In this document: piece after piece, positions 1-10,976 of the stretch | How positions within the stretch are numbered: position 1 is the first letter of the stretch | Layout of the letters: every line of letters begins with the position of its first letter | NCBI GenBank assembly: GCA_032622095.1 | Contig: CP136061.1 | Span: 202,174,244 to 202,238,243 of the forward strand | Direction: 5' to 3' | Length of the DNA stretch: 64,000 nucleotides | Origin: Siphonodentalium dalli | Lineage: Eukaryota; Mollusca; Scaphopoda; Gadilida; Siphonodentaliidae | Translations under genes and position numbers: made by a program | The notes under the pieces: model-generated | What the model was told of the DNA's origin: nothing | What the model saw: only the letters and a program-made list of their open reading frames with translations | Databases searched by the model: none

Positions 1-186
1 GCAAGCAAGCCTATTGATCTCGGCCTGCGGCCTTGGTCAATAGTCCTGCTTTCTTTTCAAAAGGCGCCACCTCGGGAAAATAGAAGAATACGAGTTTAGA
101 AAAATAACTGTCCTATTTATATGTTCATAAGGGCAAGTAGCAATTTCAGTAGAATTTTATCTTTAAACTTATAAATTGTAACTAAC

Positions 187-312
187 TTGTGTTGGATGAA
201 GTTGTTGTCGCTGTTGTCGCTGTTGTCGCTGTTGTTGTTGTTGTATTTGTCGGTCTTTCTCCATATTTACCCTCACACACAACAATCATGTTTGTGTTGG
301 TGGCATTTGTCG
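187..312 (-). CDS. Exon A4: last part of Cys-rich domain plus Thr-rich linker
   Basis: 126-base exon, phase 1 on both sides. On the minus strand an acceptor (attacag) precedes 312 and a donor (GTTAGT) follows 187. The open frame reads TNATNTNMIVVCEGKYGERP and then a Thr/Ala-rich run ending in TTTSSNT. The single Cys would complete the 8-Cys domain begun in exons A2 and A3. The Thr/Ala tail resembles O-glycosylated mucin linkers, and NAT and NTT are possible N-glycosylation sequons. Its paralogue at 9529-9639 keeps frame and splice sites but is 15 bases shorter, all within the Thr run. It is the most downstream exon seen, so the gene runs off the left edge of the window. The function is unknown; a secreted or surface protein is inferred from Cys and Thr content. 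Confidence 0.75.
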
Positions 313-539
313 CTGTAATACGAGAAAACAGTCTTTAAAGTGCTATATTTTCTTTTATTTTTAACTAAATATTTTTCGAACAAGCCCCTTTGCCCGTCCG
401 ACCAATGGTATGTAAGATACTGTCTCTTTTGTCACATACTTCAGTGGGAAAAACTGAAATGTAAGGTGATAGTAAAAAGTACCAAGACTGAAATGTGAGG
501 AGATACTAAAATGTGTCTTATCAATAAAAATTGATGACT

Positions 540-626
540 TAACCCTTTCATGATGGGAGCTGAGCTGGTGCAGCATTAAAGATCCTGTGCCAGTGCATTC
601 TCTTATATAGGGAGCCTCCCATATAT
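540..626 (+). mobile_element. TTAA-target MITE fragment
   Basis: Begins TTAACCCTTTCATGATGGGA and continues with the hallmark stretch GTGCCAGTGCATTCTCTTAT. Related pieces occur at 2583-2816, 7658-7800 and 9876-10080. The right end is lost where a TA-target MITE half (about 627-710) follows. Confidence 0.55.
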
Positions 627-710
627 ACAGTAATGCCCTAAATAATTGACACCTTAACCACGGTAGAATTATGGGTAATTTTTCAGGATTTAGTCAGAAA
701 TATGGCTTGC
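627..710 (+). mobile_element. TA-target palindromic MITE, left half only
   Basis: Starts TACAGTAATGCCCTAAATAA and runs into CAGGATTTAGTCAGAAATAT, matching the left arm of the full palindromic copies at 2090-2232, 10977-11192 and 12653-12832. The right arm is missing. Confidence 0.6.
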
Positions 711-734
711 AGCAAAACCAATATATATACTACT

Positions 735-1378
735 AGCTGATGAGCCCGACGTTGTCCGGGCTATTCAAAAACAAAATTTCAAGTCGATAGCTCCACCCGT
801 TTCCGAGATCTGGTCTGCGCATGCGATAGCTCTACCCGTTTCCGAGATCTGGTCTGCGCATGTGCGAAGCTGGCGTTGCACGGGCTCGGCGACCCGATAA
901 AATTTGTATCCGGGGCAAGATACATTCACATACCAAATTTCAAGTCGATAGCTCCACACGTTTCCGAGATCTCGTCTGCGCATGCGCGAAGCTGGCGTCG
1001 CACGGGCTCGGCGACCCGATAAAATTCGTATCCGGGGCAAGATACATTCACATACCAAATTTCAAGTCGATAGCTCCACCCGTTTCCGAGATCTCGTCTG
1101 CGCATGCGCGAAGCTGGAGTCGCACGGGCTCGGCGACCCGATAAAATTCGTATCCGGGGCAAGATACATTCACATAGCAAATTTCAAGTCGATAGCTCCA
1201 CCCGTTTCCGAGATCTCGTCTGCGCATGCGCGAAGCGGGCGCCGCACGGGCTCGCCAATACGACAACGTTCACCGCCTGGTCAAACTACACACACGTACC
1301 AAGTTTCGTCCCGATCGGTCGAGAATCGTAGATTTGTATAAATGACAGACAGACAGACAAACAAACAAACAAACAGAG
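735..1378 (+). repeat. 122-bp tandem repeats ending in an (ACAG)n/(ACAA)n tail
   Basis: About four units of exactly 122 bp (phase markers at 860, 982 and 1104), each holding the CpG-rich core TGCGCATGCGCGAAGC, an unusual composition for this AT-rich window. The block opens with CTAGCTGATGAGCCCGACG and closes with tetranucleotide runs at 1343-1375, a tail style typical of some non-LTR elements. Reading frames through it are periodic artefacts. Absent from the matching place in copy B, so inserted after, or lost since, the duplication. Confidence 0.75.
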
Positions 1379-2089
1379 GTCTTCAAAATATATATGAGAT
1401 ACCAGTGGTAAGGTTCACATGTCCAATTGAGGGGAAAACGCACCATCTTTCATATTCCTCATATATTCTCAAAATTTTTCAACTCAGTCCCAATATATTT
1501 CAGTGTTTCTTATTGGCCATGACATTTTCTTTCTTTTGATGTATAATTCCATAGATTCCAACAAAGGGAAGTCGAGACATCGTACCAAAAACTTGCATTA
1601 TCTACTGGAAATTTGGGAGTAAAACGGATTGTCAATCTCCCTGTCCGCCTAATATCCCCAATAATTCTAAAACAATGTCAAATATGCTCCAGTGTAGGTT
1701 ATAGGGCATTAAATTTTCTTTCCTTTGATATATAACTTGATGAAGTCAACATATCATACGTGGAACTCGCAAGTTCGGCAATTGCAATCGTATTAATTGA
1801 TTTGGTAGCCATATATAATCACTACTTACCGGACAGGGAAACTGACGACCACTTTTCGTCAGTAGGTTTGCTAGTTTTCGATATGATATCTCCACTTCCC
1901 TTCGTTTGATGCTATCGAATTAAACATCAAAAGCAAGGAAACTCCATGGCCAATAAGACACAATAAAATATATTGTGACTGAGAAGAATGATTTTGAGCT
2001 TCTATGAGGAATATGATAGATGATGTGTTTTTACCAAAATCGGACTTCTAAGCCTTAATTGTCACTTTTTAATATAGTATATATTGGTA

Positions 2090-2232
2090 TACAGTAATGC
2101 TCTAAATAATTGACTTCTTAATCCCGAGAGCTTTCCGATGAATGGCAACAAGCCATATTTCCGACTAAATCCTGAAAAGTTACCCACAATTCTGCTGTGG
2201 TTAAGAAGTCGATTACTTAGAGCATTACTGTA
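2090..2232. mobile_element. TA-target palindromic MITE
   Basis: The ends read ACAGTAATGC and GCATTACTGT between two TA dinucleotides. The matching place in copy B (around 10910) reads straight through, giving an empty site. The left arm is largely deleted, leaving the right arm with GAATGGCAACAAGCCATATT. TA duplication and short ends point to Tc1/mariner-type mobilisation (inference). Confidence 0.8.
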
Positions 2233-2471
2233 TCTGATAATTTCCCCCAGGGGCCTGTGTTTCATATCATTTTTGCAGGCCTCTCCATTGCTTGTACGGT
2301 AAACAACCTAAGTAATCGACCACAGAAGAATTATGGTAACTTTTCAGGATTTAGTCAGAAATATGGCTTGTTGCCATTCATCGGAAAGCTCTCACAGAGA
2401 GTTTTCTGATGAATGGCAACAAGCCATATTTCCGACTAAATCCTGAATACCCATAATTCTGCTGTGGTTAA

Positions 2472-3006
2472 GGCCAATATAAAAATATTGCTTGATTTAC
2501 GTCCCCTCGCGACCCTATTTTTAGCACCCTCCTCAATTTGTTTTATTTGCAAATGTTTTATGCAAAAAAAAATTCTCAAGCCTTAACTCTTTCATGATGG
2601 GAGCTGCACTGATGCAGCATTAAAGGCCCTGTGCCAGTGCATTCTCTTTTATATGTGAGTCTCCCATAGGTAGCCTCGCATATATAAGAGAATGCACTCG
2701 CTTACAAGATCAAGGTGAATATTGTGGGCGACTCGCATATATAAGAGAATGCATTGGCACAGGGTTTTCGCAAAAAATCAGGAGGCTCCAGTCATGGATG
2801 GGTTAATCATCAAATTACATCATTAATCAGTCTATTTTTATCAAATTGGACAATCTAAATCACCTTGTAATATATAAGATAGGACACTGTTTCAATATCA
2901 AGACCATTTATGTTGGGAAGAATAAAATAAAAAAATTAAATTCGCCCTCCCACACCCTTTTTCTAAAAATGTTGGATGTAAATCTAGCGATTTATTTATA
3001 TTGGCC
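2472..3006. mobile_element. Harbinger-like MITE with TAA target duplication
   Basis: 535 bp bounded by GGCCAATATAAAA and its inverted counterpart TTATATTGGCC, with TAA on both sides (2469-2471 and 3007-3009). Three-base TWA-type duplications are known for PIF/Harbinger. No transposase frame. It carries a further nested TTAA element. A truncated relative starts at 25250. Confidence 0.75.
2583..2816. mobile_element. TTAA-flanked MITE nested in the Harbinger-like MITE
   Basis: Opens TTAACTCTTTCATGATGGGAG and closes with an imperfect inverted match ending GGGTTAA. Inside is the palindrome family AGAGAATGCATTGGC / GCCAATGCATTCTCT. TTAA targets are characteristic of piggyBac-type transposition (known), so this is probably a non-autonomous member. 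It forms the third layer of a MITE-in-MITE-in-MITE stack. Confidence 0.65.
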
Positions 3007-3097
3007 TAAGGAGTCGATTATTTAGAACATTACTGTTTTATCATTTCCTATTCCATTCCCCCACATGACATCACTGAAAAATAACAATTAGACTTAC

Positions 3098-3412
3098 AAT
3101 CTATGATAAGACAGTATTCATCAGGGCTGTTTACTTCTGGATAAAGGTTTAACGATGTCCTCCCTCTGATTGTCCCATGCTGCTCTGTACACTGCGAAAA
3201 CAATGGAGTCATTCCTTCCGAACCTGCTTCAAATGATGACGAGCATGGCTGAGTGCCTGCATTCGTATACACGATAGATGTTTTGAAGGTGTCTTCAGTC
3301 ATCAGTATGCATTGGCATAGCGTCATATCATTCATGACAGGTCTGAGAAGGACCTTGTAATATCCACCAGGAACAGATTTAGAGTATGAATATTCAGGGC
3401 AAATGTCGATCA
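3098..3412 (-). CDS. Exon A3: core of Cys-rich (possibly CUB-like) domain
   Basis: 315-base exon, phase 1-1, with acceptor tttgttttcag before 3412 and donor GTAAGT after 3098. The frame holds 105 codons with six Cys: DICPEYSYSK near the start, LCQC mid-exon, then QPCSSS, SQCTEQ and DEYCLII near the end. Paralogous exon B3 has the same length and splice sites and differs by a handful of amino-acid changes without any indel, which argues for constraint. The first codon is completed by microexon A2 (giving ...SGAEVIDIC) and the last by A4. The alternating hydrophobic pattern and paired Cys suggest an extracellular beta-sandwich; CUB-like is my best guess, not a firm assignment. The ATG near 3440 lies in the intron and is not the start. 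Confidence 0.8.
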
Positions 3413-3427
3413 CTGAAAACAAACACA

Positions 3428-4310
3428 TAGAGATTATCACTACAGTGAAGTGATCTGAGTCGCCATATCACGCCGTGTTGAGAAGGTGAGATCCCGGATC
3501 AGACGAGCTGCCACAGGCTGCGAGTCTGATCCGGGATCACCTTCTCAACGTGGCGTGATTTGGAAACTCAGATCACTTCAATGTAGTAATAATTGTTTAT
3601 TATATGACCAATTGAACTTAATTATTACAACCAACCTCTGAAACTTATTTTTTATAAGGGGATCAGTTGAATTCAAATTTAATGAACGAATCGCAACAAT
3701 TTAATCAACTACAACAATTTTAAGATTAAATTTCTCAATTGAAAATAGTTCAGGAGCCTCGTTCTGATTCAGACGCGCATTATCTGGAATCGGATCACAA
3801 TACTATCATGATCCGATTTATCGGAAAACCATCACCAAACGATAGTGGTATTCAGTGAAAATAAAGAGTCATATAATAAATAGAGATTATCACTACAGTG
3901 AAGTGATCTGAGTCGCCATATCACGCCAAGGTGAGAAGGTGAGATCACGGATCAGACGAGCTACTGCATCACCTTCTCAACGAGACGTGATGTGGAGACT
4001 CAGATCACTTCACTGTAGTAATAATATGTTTATATATGACCAATTGAGCTTAATTATTATAAATTCTTAAATTTATTTTTAAAAGGGGATCAGTTTAAAT
4101 CAAATTTAATGAACAAATCGCAACAATTTAATCAACAACAACAATTTTGTAAGATTAAATTTCTCAATTGAAAATAGTTCAGGAGCCTCGTTCTGATTCA
4201 GACGTGCATGATATGGAATCAGATCACGATACTATCATGATCTGATTTATCGGAAAACCATCACCAAACGATAGTGGTATTTTGTGAAAATAATGACAGT
4301 CATATAATAA
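3428..4310. repeat. Tandemly duplicated 453-bp unit, each with a long hairpin
   Basis: Unit 1 spans 3428-3880 and unit 2 spans 3881 to about 4310. Each starts with a hairpin whose arms read ATCACTACAGTGAAGTGATC and the inverse (3436-3590 and 3887-4024); the second hairpin has a shortened loop. The rest of each unit matches along its length. The whole block is missing from the corresponding intron of copy B (around 11567), so it is an insertion. No terminal transposon features could be fixed. Confidence 0.75.
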
Positions 4311-5269
4311 ATAAATAAAATGAGGTGCTTTAGCCATGATAAAGACCAAAGTTATTGGCATCGTGGTTATTACTGGATGTTGATTGAAACAGATTTACGA
4401 TAAATATTTTGTCAAGATAATACCCAGCCTTCCAGTATAGTTTGCACAGGCACATATCCAGAATTTGTTTTGGAGACACCTGTTTTTGTGCTAAGAATGT
4501 CCCTCAATAAATTAAGGGGATTTAATCATTCTTAACCGCATTGTGGCTCCTACTAGACTCCAAATGAACCCTGAGTGTACTGGTATAAATTCACCATGTA
4601 TAATGATCAACAACAGGTACAATCAATGATATTAAGGAATTCATAGAGTTAGTGTTTATCCCATAGTTAATTTGGGTTTCAGAATTTGGGAGCGAATACT
4701 TGTTACTAGGAACAAAATCAGTCCTGGATATATCTCAAAGTTTGCAATATTGTGATAGTGTCCTTACAGAAAAACAAATCTTAACAGGTGTGTGCTTAAC
4801 ATTTTCTTGTTCGATTAAAGAATCTGTGTAATTGCTAATAATGGATTGCATTCAATTATGGGCATAGAGTTATTAGAGTATAGGTATTTTGTTTTGGGAA
4901 TCTGCAATGGGGTAGCTGTATCAATAACAGAAGTTTATTTAAGCATAAATTCAAAAGAAATTCCAATAAATTTCAGAACTTATGAAGTACATGTACATAT
5001 ATTGGGATAAACAAAAATTTATTGGCATTTATAGCTAATTTATGTGAAACATAAATTTCATTTTTCGTGCAGTTGGGACATATGCAAAGGGTGGTTAGCT
5101 GTATCCATAACATATAGGTATTCCATCTATACAAATATATGCCTACCTTTTGAAACAGCACATCAAGTCGTTCTTAATTACCAAATGTGAATACGATACA
5201 TTTTGTGAATGACATGATTGCATTTATATGACTACAGATAGCTTCAATCATCCAAACACACTCTCTTAC

Positions 5270-5293
5270 CTTCAGCTCCAGAATCGCAGACAT
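5270..5293 (-). CDS. Exon A2: 24-base microexon
   Basis: Acceptor tttgtatttccag and donor GTAAGAGAG enclose 24 bases that, joined in phase 1, read D-VCDSGAE. It supplies the first Cys of the domain. The paralogue at 15228-15251 keeps length, splice sites and phase with one residue change (VCESGAE). Two independently kept copies of so small an exon with perfect phase fit make it credible although it is far too short to score alone. Confidence 0.7.
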
Positions 5294-5519
5294 CTGGAAA
5301 TACAAAGGATTAAAACATAAGGACGAGATTAGAATATAGATGGCAAAAGTGTTTAGAAAAGATAGAAGCATTCAGGTGTTTACCAATAATAAATGATTGA
5401 ATGATGAACTTTAAAGTATTGTGTTTATTTCAATTACCATCTTTCGGTCCTCTTCATATAAAAGCATTTATTATAAAATGAGCAGTGATCACCATTGGTG
5501 TGAAAATTATTGGTTTATT

Positions 5520-6935
5520 TGGATATACGGGTACCAGTACCCTCTCCCTTTCAGTGCACCCCTGACTGGAATGACGCCAATTTTGACAGCTTTAAGCCAC
5601 CCCATTAGACTCCTCATACCTTGTGGATGATTTTGTATAAGTTTTTGTATAAAATTGGCGAGTATACAAATTCGTATAAAATTTAGGGCCCCCATATCTC
5701 TCATCCAAACGGCACCAATTTTGCGTATCTAAACCACACAATTAGATTTCTCGTTTCACTGAGAATATGTATCAATCTGGTGGAAATCAGCGCTAAACAT
5801 ATTGTTTATCCATTTTTGTGTCTCTGCCTGTCTCGAATGGCACCACTTTTGACATCTTGTGACATCCTTAAACCACACAATTAGACTCCTGATATCATGG
5901 AGATGCTTATTGATAAGTTTGGTAAACCAATTTTGATCAAATTTAGTGTCCACTAACCCCCATCTCTCACCCAAACAGCACCAACATGGCGTCTTTAAAT
6001 CATATGATCAGACGCCTCGTATTATGGATAAGAATGCGTATCACTTTGGTGGAAATTGGCGCTAAAATTTTTGCGTATAAATTTTGGTGCCCCTCTGCTT
6101 TTCAGATCAACCCTGACTCAAATGACACCACTTTTGATAGATTTAAGCCACACCATTAGACTCCTCATACCATGGGGATGATATTGTATAAGTGTGGTGG
6201 CAATCAGCGACTAAACCCATTCTTATTAAATTGAGTGCCCCTCCCACAATCTTGCATCCATATCAGCAATTTGGAGTCTTTAAATCGCACAATTAGATTC
6301 CTTGTATCATGGAGAATAATATATATCAATTTGGTGGAAAATCTGCGCTAAAATTAGTTTTATCAATTTTGGTGCCCCTCTCCCCTTCCGTGCATCCCTG
6401 ACACGAATGGCGCTACGTTTGACATATTTAAACAACACCATTAGATTCCACATATCATGGGAATGATTATATAAAAGTTTTGTGGCAATCAGCAGCAAAC
6501 ATTTTTTCTACCCCTCCCCCTTTTCTGCCCCTGACACCGGCGTTACTTTAGAAAATTCTAACCCGCACCATTATCTTTCTCGTAAAAAGTTACCCCTAGT
6601 AGACCGTTTGGTGCCATCTAGATGGTCCCTTGGCGCTGAACTTGGTTTATCAATTTTGGTGCCCCTCTCCCCTTCCGTGCATCCCTGACTCGAACGGCGC
6701 CACTATTGACATATTTAAACCACACCATCAGATTCCTTATATCATCAGGATGATTATATATAAGTTTCGTGGCAATCGCCTATTTCGGCCCTGACAACAA
6801 TGGTGTCACTTTAGTAAATCCTAACCCTCACCATTATCTTTCTCATAAAAAGTTACCCCTAGTATACCCCTTTGGTGCCATCTAGATAGTCCCCTGCGAA
6901 TTTCTATAGAACACAGACAGACAGACAGACATTCG
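5520..6935 (+). repeat. Degenerate tandem repeats of about 250-300 bp with an ACAG tail
   Basis: Repeated segments containing CCCCTCTCCCCTTCCGTGCA, a following CATCCCTGAC and CACCATTAGATTCC recur five or more times and end in ACAGACAGACAGACAG at 6912-6927. The block is absent from copy B (around 21600), so it is a copy-A-specific insertion. Architecture (tandem core plus tetranucleotide tail) matches the 735-1378 block although the sequence differs. Confidence 0.65.
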
Positions 6936-6959
6936 CAAATATAGATATATATAAGAAAA

Positions 6960-7265
6960 TGCCCAAAAAATGTTATTTATCAACATTTTGTTAAAAAAAA
7001 TTGGACTGGATTGTCAAATATTTTAACATTCAAAGCCGCTTGATTTTAGAGTTAGCCATCTTCATCCGCAATTTGGTCCCAGACCGTCGGCTTGACAAAT
7101 ATTTGCCAAGCCGGCAAAAATTACATATCTCGGGAAATAACAAATTTCAAAAACTCGATATCTGATCACTCTGAGCATTGATGGGTGGGTTCCTTGACTC
7201 GATTCAAATATTTTTTAACCCCGAAGCCAAAGAAATAGTAATTTAGGAGCGTTAATTCAGATCTT
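6960..7265 (+). mobile_element. Fragment related to the TTAA element at 26618-27106
   Basis: Shares GATTTTAGAGTTAGCCATC and the stretch ending GCCAAAGAAATAGTAAT with 21900-22190 and, more distantly, with the interior of 26618-27106. The ends are not preserved here. Confidence 0.5.
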
Positions 7266-7657
7266 TAACCCTTCATTTTTTAAATTGTTTCTCATTTTTT
7301 ATTCTGAAAAAATAATAAAAATAAAATATATATGTCCTTGGGCTCTCTTTTGAAAGCACTCCTGATTGCAAACATCCATACTAAATTTCAATCAGATCCG
7401 ATAGCAAATGGCTAAGATATATGCCCAGACGGACAGACAAAGTCAATCGAGCATACCCCCAATGTTTCTTCGAATAGTGGAGGTTTAGAATAGTCTATTC
7501 TTCATGAATGTAGGGATGGCATATTTTTATGTGATCCAACTGATACATGCCCAGTTTTGGGATTTGGTGGTTATATGGTGCAAATCTACCTATTTAATAC
7601 TTAATTTAAAGTTTGCACCTTGGAATGTTAGGCTATAGTGTTCCGGCACTCAATGTG

Positions 7658-7800
7658 TTAACTCTTTCATGACGGGAGCTGCGCTGGTGCAGCATTAAAG
7701 AACCTGTGCCAGAGCATTCTCTTATTTATGTGAGTCTCCCATTGGTCAAGGTATACATTGTTAGGCCAATGTATTCTCTTATATATGCGAGGTTCCCTAT
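7658..7800 (+). mobile_element. TTAA-target MITE fragment
   Basis: Starts TTAACTCTTTCATGACGGGA and contains the GCCAGAGCATTCTCTTA and GCCAATGTATTCTCTTA segments of the same family as 540-626. It lies in the intron just downstream of exon A1. Confidence 0.5.
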
Positions 7801-7911
7801 CAATATCATGAAGTTTATTTCATTTCCCTGCTTTCCAAATGATTCACATGGAAGGTTTGTTTGTTCTGTGCACATTTGTTGGGCGGGAAGATCGAGAATA
7901 AGTTGACTCAC

Positions 7912-7977
7912 CTTGCGGATACACAGTTGAGGTTGCCTGTGTTGTTGTTGTCATAATTGTGGTTGAATCTGTGGCAG
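7912..7977 (-). CDS. Exon A1: Thr-rich linker
   Basis: 66-base exon between acceptor attctttgtag and donor GTGAGT, phase 1-1. It reads ATDSTTIMTTTTQATSTVYP followed by Q, a Thr-rich spacer leading into the microexon (Q-DVCDSGAE). It begins cassette A, directly after exon B4 of the preceding cassette. Its paralogue at 25113-25184 has lost the acceptor AG. Confidence 0.7.
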
Positions 7978-8070
7978 CTACAAAGAATTACAAAGTATTA
8001 CAGCCAATGAAAGATCATAACTATTGTTAAACATTCTCATTAGAAAGGATATTAAAATTAAAATACATGT

Positions 8071-8665
8071 ACTTTGTTCATACGATAGTCATGACCAATT
8101 GTTTTGCCTATTGGTAGTGAGTTAAGAGTTTCTATACTGTGCACAAGAGGCCAGAATGCAACAAGCGTAATGCTGAAATGGCTTCAATCAATTTAAGATC
8201 TTTCCATGATTCGGTTATCAGACGGTTGGATTATTCCTCTTCGCTACATGTTTCGTATGCTACATGTGGACAGTGTTGTTACACGTATGTGTGGTTGAAC
8301 CTGCTAATGTTAACTTCACAACAGTAACGAAAAGGAAATCTGAACTGGGAAATCGGTCTGTTTGAACTAAAGTACATGTATGATCACATGTCTCAGAGTA
8401 GTTTTAACCATTGCCCATGCTAATTATCTTTAAACTATTACCCACATGTTGACGTCATGATAGGCAAAAGGCAAAGTGTGTGCCTGCTGATGTCACAATT
8501 AGGTGACAATTGTGGCAAGCTAATTATTGCCCGGGCTATATCCTGTTGTTGTATTTATAATATATATTCTTTATTATCAATTAAATTATATTGAATTGAA
8601 TTGAATTGTCTTCAAACTATTTATCCGCTTTCTGACGTCATGGTCAACTGGTGCATGGCGAGAAT
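8071..8665. other. Intron or spacer between cassettes, no recognised feature
   Basis: AT-rich sequence with scattered stops in every frame and no repeat I recognise apart from short tatatt/aattg runs near 8550-8610. Most likely intron between exons B4 and A1. Confidence 0.5.
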
Positions 8666-8669
8666 TGTG

Positions 8670-9315
8670 TCATCTACTATATAGTATGAGACATTCGTAT
8701 ATATATGTGTGTGTCCTTTATAGACTCGAAAACGGCTCGACCGATTGAGCCCAAACTTCCTATCTAATGGTAAAAAGCCACGGGAAGTCCGAGCACTCCT
8801 TCAGCCTTCAACTACCACCGTAATGGGGATTGATGGGTTAATCGTGTGATAATTAATGAGTGTTTGTATATGAGGCATCGCTATTAAAGAGCGTTTATCT
8901 ACTTTAGTGAAAATATTACCGTCTTGGAAACTGGGGATATCGAGATGAAATTTCGTACTTAGGGGTTCCAAGGGACGGGGGAGATTTTCGTCGGGTCAGT
9001 TTGTCCGCCCAAGGTGACCTTGACCTTGAAACGGGTACCCACAAATGACCTTGGGCGATATCTCGGTAGTCAGCGGTGACATCGATGTGACATTTGTTAT
9101 GTATAGTCAACTCGGGACTGGAAATAGTTTTGTCGGGTTATTTTGTCCACCCAACATGACCTTGACACGGGTACCCGCAAATGACCATGGGCGATATTTC
9201 GGGCATCAGCAGTGGCAGCGACGTACGGGGTTACCTTGAAAAACAAAAATTAATGGATCGACCACTTAAGCCATGGGACCAATCCCGCCAGTGGCGGGCT
9301 AATCTGCTAGTATAT
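8670..9315. mobile_element. Interspersed repeat with tandem GACCTTGACC-type segments
   Basis: Begins near CTACTATATAGTATGAGACA and ends near GGCGGGCTAATCTGCTAGTA. The interior contains two related stretches (GGTACCCACAAATGACC and GGTACCCGCAAATGACC), about 140 bp apart. Composition is much richer in CpG than the surroundings. I could not define a target duplication. Confidence 0.5.
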
Positions 9316-9528
9316 AATAATACACCAATTTCCTGACTTGGGGTGGAATAGCAAGAACTATTTGGCCTGCGGCCTTTGTCAATAGTCCTGTTTTCTGTTC
9401 AAAAGATGTCACCTCAGGAAAATAGAAGAATACAGGTTAAGAAAACTAACTGTACTATTTATTTGTTCATAAGGGCAAGTAGCAATTTCAGTAGAATTTT
9501 ATTATTAAACTTATAAATTGTGACTAAC

Positions 9529-9639
9529 TTGTGGATGTGGTTGAAGTCGTTGTCGCTGTTGTTGTTGTTGTATTTGTCGGTCTTTCTCCATATTTACCCT
9601 CACACACAATAATCATGTCTGTGTTGGTGGCATTTGTCG
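9529..9639 (-). CDS. Exon B4: last part of Cys-rich domain plus Thr-rich linker
   Basis: 111-base paralogue of exon A4 with the same acceptor (attacag) and donor (GTTAGT), phase 1-1. It reads TNATNTDMIIVCEGKYGERP and then a Thr/Ala run ending TSTTST. Compared with A4 it has N-to-D and V-to-I changes and five fewer linker codons, an in-frame length change within a Thr repeat. It joins to A1 to give a continuous Thr-rich linker between domains B and A. Confidence 0.75.
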
Positions 9640-9875
9640 CTGTAATACGATAAAACAGTCTTTAAAGTGCTATGTTTTCTTTTATTTTTAAATAAATATG
9701 TTTTTAACAAGCCCCCAATGGTATGTAAGAACAAGTCCAAATGGTATGTAAGATACTGTTTCTTTTGTCACATGCTTCAGTGGGAAAAACTGAAATGTAA
9801 GGTGATAGTAAAATGTACCAAGACTGAAATTTAAGGAGATACTAAAATGTGTTTTATCAATAAAAATTGATGACT

Positions 9876-10080
9876 TAACCCTTTCGTGATGGGAGCTGCG
9901 CTGGTGCAGCATTAAAGATCATGTACCAGTGCATTCTCTTATATAGAGAGCCTCCCATATATAAGATAATGAACTGGCTTACCAAGTCAAATTTAATATT
10001 GTTAGGCCAATGTAATCTCTTACATATGCGAGGCTCCATTTTATAAAAGAATGCATTGGTACAGGGCTTTCGCAAATTTT
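9876..10080 (+). mobile_element. TTAA-target MITE copy, degraded
   Basis: Starts TTAACCCTTTCGTGATGGGA and continues through the palindromic GCATTCTCTTATATAG ... AAGAATGCATTGG region. The counterpart in copy A (540-626) begins identically at the matching place, so this insertion predates the segmental duplication. Confidence 0.55.
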
Positions 10081-10976
10081 CCCAAAACAATTATCAAACT
10101 CTCTTGACAACAAAATCTTTGAGAAATTCACAGTCCCATGACCATTCCATATCACAGGCCCCCGCATGGGGAAAAAATAGCAGCGAAACTAATATAGATA
10201 CTATACCAGTGACAATGTTCACATGTCCGATTTTTGAAAAACACACCATCTTTCATATTCCTCAAAGATTCTCATAATCGTTCAACTCAGTCACAATATA
10301 TTTCAGTGTTATTGGCCATGACAATTCCTTTCTTTTGATGTATAATTCCATAGATTCCAACAAAGGGAAGTCGAGACATCGTAACGAAAACTTGCAATAT
10401 CTACTGGAAATTTGGGAGTAAAACGGGTCGTCAGTTTCTCTGTTGGCCTAATATCCTCAATAATTCTAAAACATTGTCAACTAAGCCAAAATATGCCCCA
10501 GTGTAGGTTATAGGGTATTACACTTTCGTTCGTTTGATATATAACTTGATGAAGTCTATTTAAGCGAAGTCGACATATCCTATGGGGCATTCGCAAGTTT
10601 GGCAATTGCGATCGTATTAATTGAATTGGTAGCCATGTATAATCACTACTTACCGGACAGGGAAACTGACGACCGCTTTTCATCAGTAGGTTTGTTAGTT
10701 TTATTTGTTGCTATGATATCTCCACTTCCCTTCGTTTGATGCTATCGAATTAAACATAAAAAATAAGGAAACTCCATGGCCAATAAGACACAATAAAATA
10801 TATTGTGACTGAGAAGAATGATTTTTAGCTTCTATGAGGAATATGATAGATGATGTGTTTTTACCAAAATCGGACTTGTGAACCTTGTCACTGTTATAGT
10901 ATATATTGGTATATCTGATAATTTCCCCCAGGGGCCTGTGTTTCATATAATTTTTGCAGGCCTCTCCATTGCTTGT

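Larger units (their letters stand above)
2297..3036. mobile_element. TA-target palindromic MITE split by nested elements
   Basis: The left arm starts near 2300, the palindrome centre is near 2395, and the right arm is cut at 2471 and resumes at 3007 (AAGGAGTCGATTATTTAG). The matching place in copy B (10977-11192) also holds this MITE but without the nested insert. The MITE therefore predates the segmental duplication and the nested element postdates it. Confidence 0.75.
1..8070. repeat. Segmental duplication, copy A (exon cassette A)
   Basis: This block matches 9335-25247 in the same orientation, exon for exon and intron for intron: 31-540 with 9361-9870, 1400-2060 with 10195-10870, 3045-3420 with 11185-11560, 4320-5340 with 11900-15310 (interrupted in B), 5365-5600 with 21460-21605, 6960-7260 with 21895-22190, 7330-7500 with 23485-23650, and 7905-8060 with 25105-25245. 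Differences are point changes plus whole mobile insertions found in only one copy. Intron similarity shows that DNA was duplicated, not just exons. The gene-free parts are intron and insertions listed separately. I see nothing recognisable in 1380-2060 or 4320-5240 beyond duplicated intron. Confidence 0.85.

Noticed and set aside
745-790. Hammerhead ribozyme: CTGATGAG followed by a GC hairpin
   Set aside because: The core CTGATGAG and a stem-II-like GCCCG/CGGGC are present, but the GAAA expected after stem II is replaced by TATT, and no flanking stems I or III are evident.
735-1341. Overlapping ORFs on both strands, for example ARARRPDKI repeats
   Set aside because: Periodic products of the 122-bp tandem repeat, open on both strands at once.
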